From assembly GCA_002341805.1 (NCBI GenBank), contig DDOS01000028.1, positions 5,282 to 11,195 of the forward strand: a stretch of 5,914 nt of DNA, given 5' to 3'. How positions within the stretch are numbered: position 1 is the stretch's first letter; each line of letters opens with the position of its first letter. This DNA comes from Aquificaceae bacterium UBA2488. GTDB taxonomy: Bacteria > Aquificota > Aquificia > Aquificales > Aquificaceae. A program made the translations under genes and the position numbers. Shown piece by piece: positions 5,298-5,914 of the stretch. The notes under the pieces were generated by a model. It was not told the DNA's origin, did no database searches, and saw nothing but the letters and a program-made list of their open reading frames with translations.

Positions 5298-5914
5298 CTG
5301 TTTAACCCCTTAAAAAGTTTTGATATAACTCTAAAAGCTTCCTTAGAATGTTCCATACTAAACCTCAACTTTTCAATATTATCAAAATCGGTGTTTGCTA
5401 TGGTTTTTAAAATCTCTAAAACGAATTTTTTGGTTTTTATGGAATATTTTGAAAAACCTATGCTTCCATCGTAAGGGTTTATACCCACCATATTTGGGCT
5501 TTTAGAAAAATCTTGCTCTAAAAACATAGGCACAAAACCCATCCTCACCATAGAAAATATCACAAACCATACAGCGGGTATATAGAAGTTTCTTCCAAAC
5601 TCATATTCCCAAAATCTTGAAAACATGTCATAGATATCATCATCCCCAAGTTTTATATCATCTTTTATAACCTTTGCCATATAAGAAAGACCCATAAAGT
5701 TTTCGTAAGTATATCTTTTTGGTCTTTTATAATCTATTATATCCACAAGGTTAGCCAAGTCCTTAGCAGACTCCCACCATATATCTACTTTATCAAAGAG
5801 CTCAAGTTTTCCAAATATATTAGAATCTACATATATATCTCTTATATAAAGGGTTATAAGGCCTCTGGTTTTTGTATATATTTGAACTATCTTTGTAAGA
5901 GCATCTGTTTCTTC
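5294..5914 (-). CDS. recO: RecO-like DNA repair/recombination mediator (5' partial)
   Basis: The frame is open to the right edge, giving 206 visible residues, so the TTG at 5756-5758 is not needed as a start. The first 47 visible residues fit the RecO OB-fold: E-x-D-x-L near the start, IYTKTRGLITLYIRD (12-26), S31, then LELFDKVDIWW (37-47), the counterpart of the family's L-E-L-F segment, then DLANLVDI (52-59). The second half is helical: FYIPAVWFVIFSMVRMGFVPMF (110-131) corresponds to the RecO helix ending in LGY.P, and NPYDGSIGFS (146-155) to the GG loop near the end. RecO loads RecA on SSB-coated single-stranded DNA with RecR. There is no cysteine at all, so the zinc motif found in many RecO proteins is missing. 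Perhaps 10-20 N-terminal residues are outside the window. Similarity is weak, and an automated pipeline might call it hypothetical. The TGA overlaps the pdxA ATG. Confidence 0.6.
   Translation of the reverse strand, partial: EETDALTKIVQIYTKTRGLITLYIRDIYVDSNIFGKLELFDKVDIWWESAKDLANLVDIIDYKRPKRYTYENFMGLSYMAKVIKDDIKLGDDDIYDMFSRFWEYEFGRNFYIPAVWFVIFSMVRMGFVPMFLEQDFSKSPNMVGINPYDGSIGFSKYSIKTKKFVLEILKTIANTDFDNIEKLRFSMEHSKEAFRVISKLFKGLNR
5306..5311 (-). promoter_or_regulatory. Shine-Dalgarno site of pdxA
   Basis: On the minus strand AAGGGG lies eight bases before the pdxA ATG, inside the last codons of the RecO-like gene (Phe-Lys-Gly-Leu-Asn-Arg-stop). It is the clearest ribosome binding site in the unit; the starts of the FlhX-like and glycosylase genes have none, which suggests that those depend on coupling. 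Confidence 0.6.

Larger units (their letters stand above)
1865..5914 (-). other. Predicted five-gene transcription unit (recO-like, pdxA, fliK-like, flhX-like, glycosylase)
   Basis: All five genes read on the minus strand, with junctions of -4, -11, +1 and -4 bases. There is no room for internal promoters outside coding sequence and no terminator between genes. The promoter must be beyond the right edge or inside a coding region. Cotranscription is inferred from spacing only. At the 3' end the last gene overlaps the convergent pilin-like gene by 11 bp. Confidence 0.75.

Noticed and set aside
5522..5587. Transmembrane helix in the RecO-like protein (FYIPAVWFVIFSMVRMGFVPMF)
   Set aside because: It contains an internal Arg and lines up with a buried helix of the RecO C-terminal domain, so a soluble protein is more likely.
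5756..5758. TTG as the start of the RecO-like gene
   Set aside because: The same frame is open to the window edge and the 52 upstream codons hold the OB-fold-like part of the protein. AAGGA only two bases before the TTG is too close to be a good ribosome site.

Overview
The window is AT-rich and almost fully coding. Isoleucine is very often ATA and arginine mostly AGA/AGG, and the proteins are rich in Lys, Ile and Asn. Together with unrelated genes packed into one overlapping transcription unit, this suggests an AT-rich thermophile. My best guess is Aquificota (Hydrogenobaculum or Sulfurihydrogenibium type), with a Campylobacterota relative as the alternative. No rRNA or marker gene is present, so this is inference from style only.

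Left part (1-1875, + strand): one long reading frame that is already open at base 1. It encodes a large Cys-, Asn- and Ser-rich secreted protein. Its first visible residues look like the region just after the hydrophobic helix of a PilX/MshP-type minor type IV pilin, so the true start lies outside the window. It ends convergently with the opposite-strand unit, and the two coding ends overlap by 11 bp.

Right part (1865-5914, - strand): five genes read right to left with no intergenic space. They are a RecO-like recombination mediator (5' end cut by the window edge), pdxA (vitamin B6 synthesis), a FliK-like hook-length-control paralogue, a stand-alone FlhB C-terminal domain (FlhX-like), and a MagIII-like helix-hairpin-helix DNA glycosylase. 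Junctions are ATGA overlaps (recO/pdxA and flhX-like/glycosylase), an 11-bp overlap (pdxA/fliK-like) and a 1-bp gap (fliK-like/flhX-like). They are probably cotranscribed and translationally coupled. The unit mixes two DNA-repair proteins, one cofactor enzyme and a pair of type III export accessory proteins, so a shared job is not evident; the FliK-like/FlhX-like pair is the only obvious functional unit.

There is no non-coding stretch over 20 bp, and I see no RNA gene, CRISPR array, insertion sequence or tRNA. The least ordinary content is the unusual pilin-like protein, the orphan FliK-like/FlhX-like pair, the non-canonical residues in the glycosylase and PdxA, and a perfect 12-bp inverted repeat inside the pilin-like gene. 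I do not see a clearly new multi-gene system.
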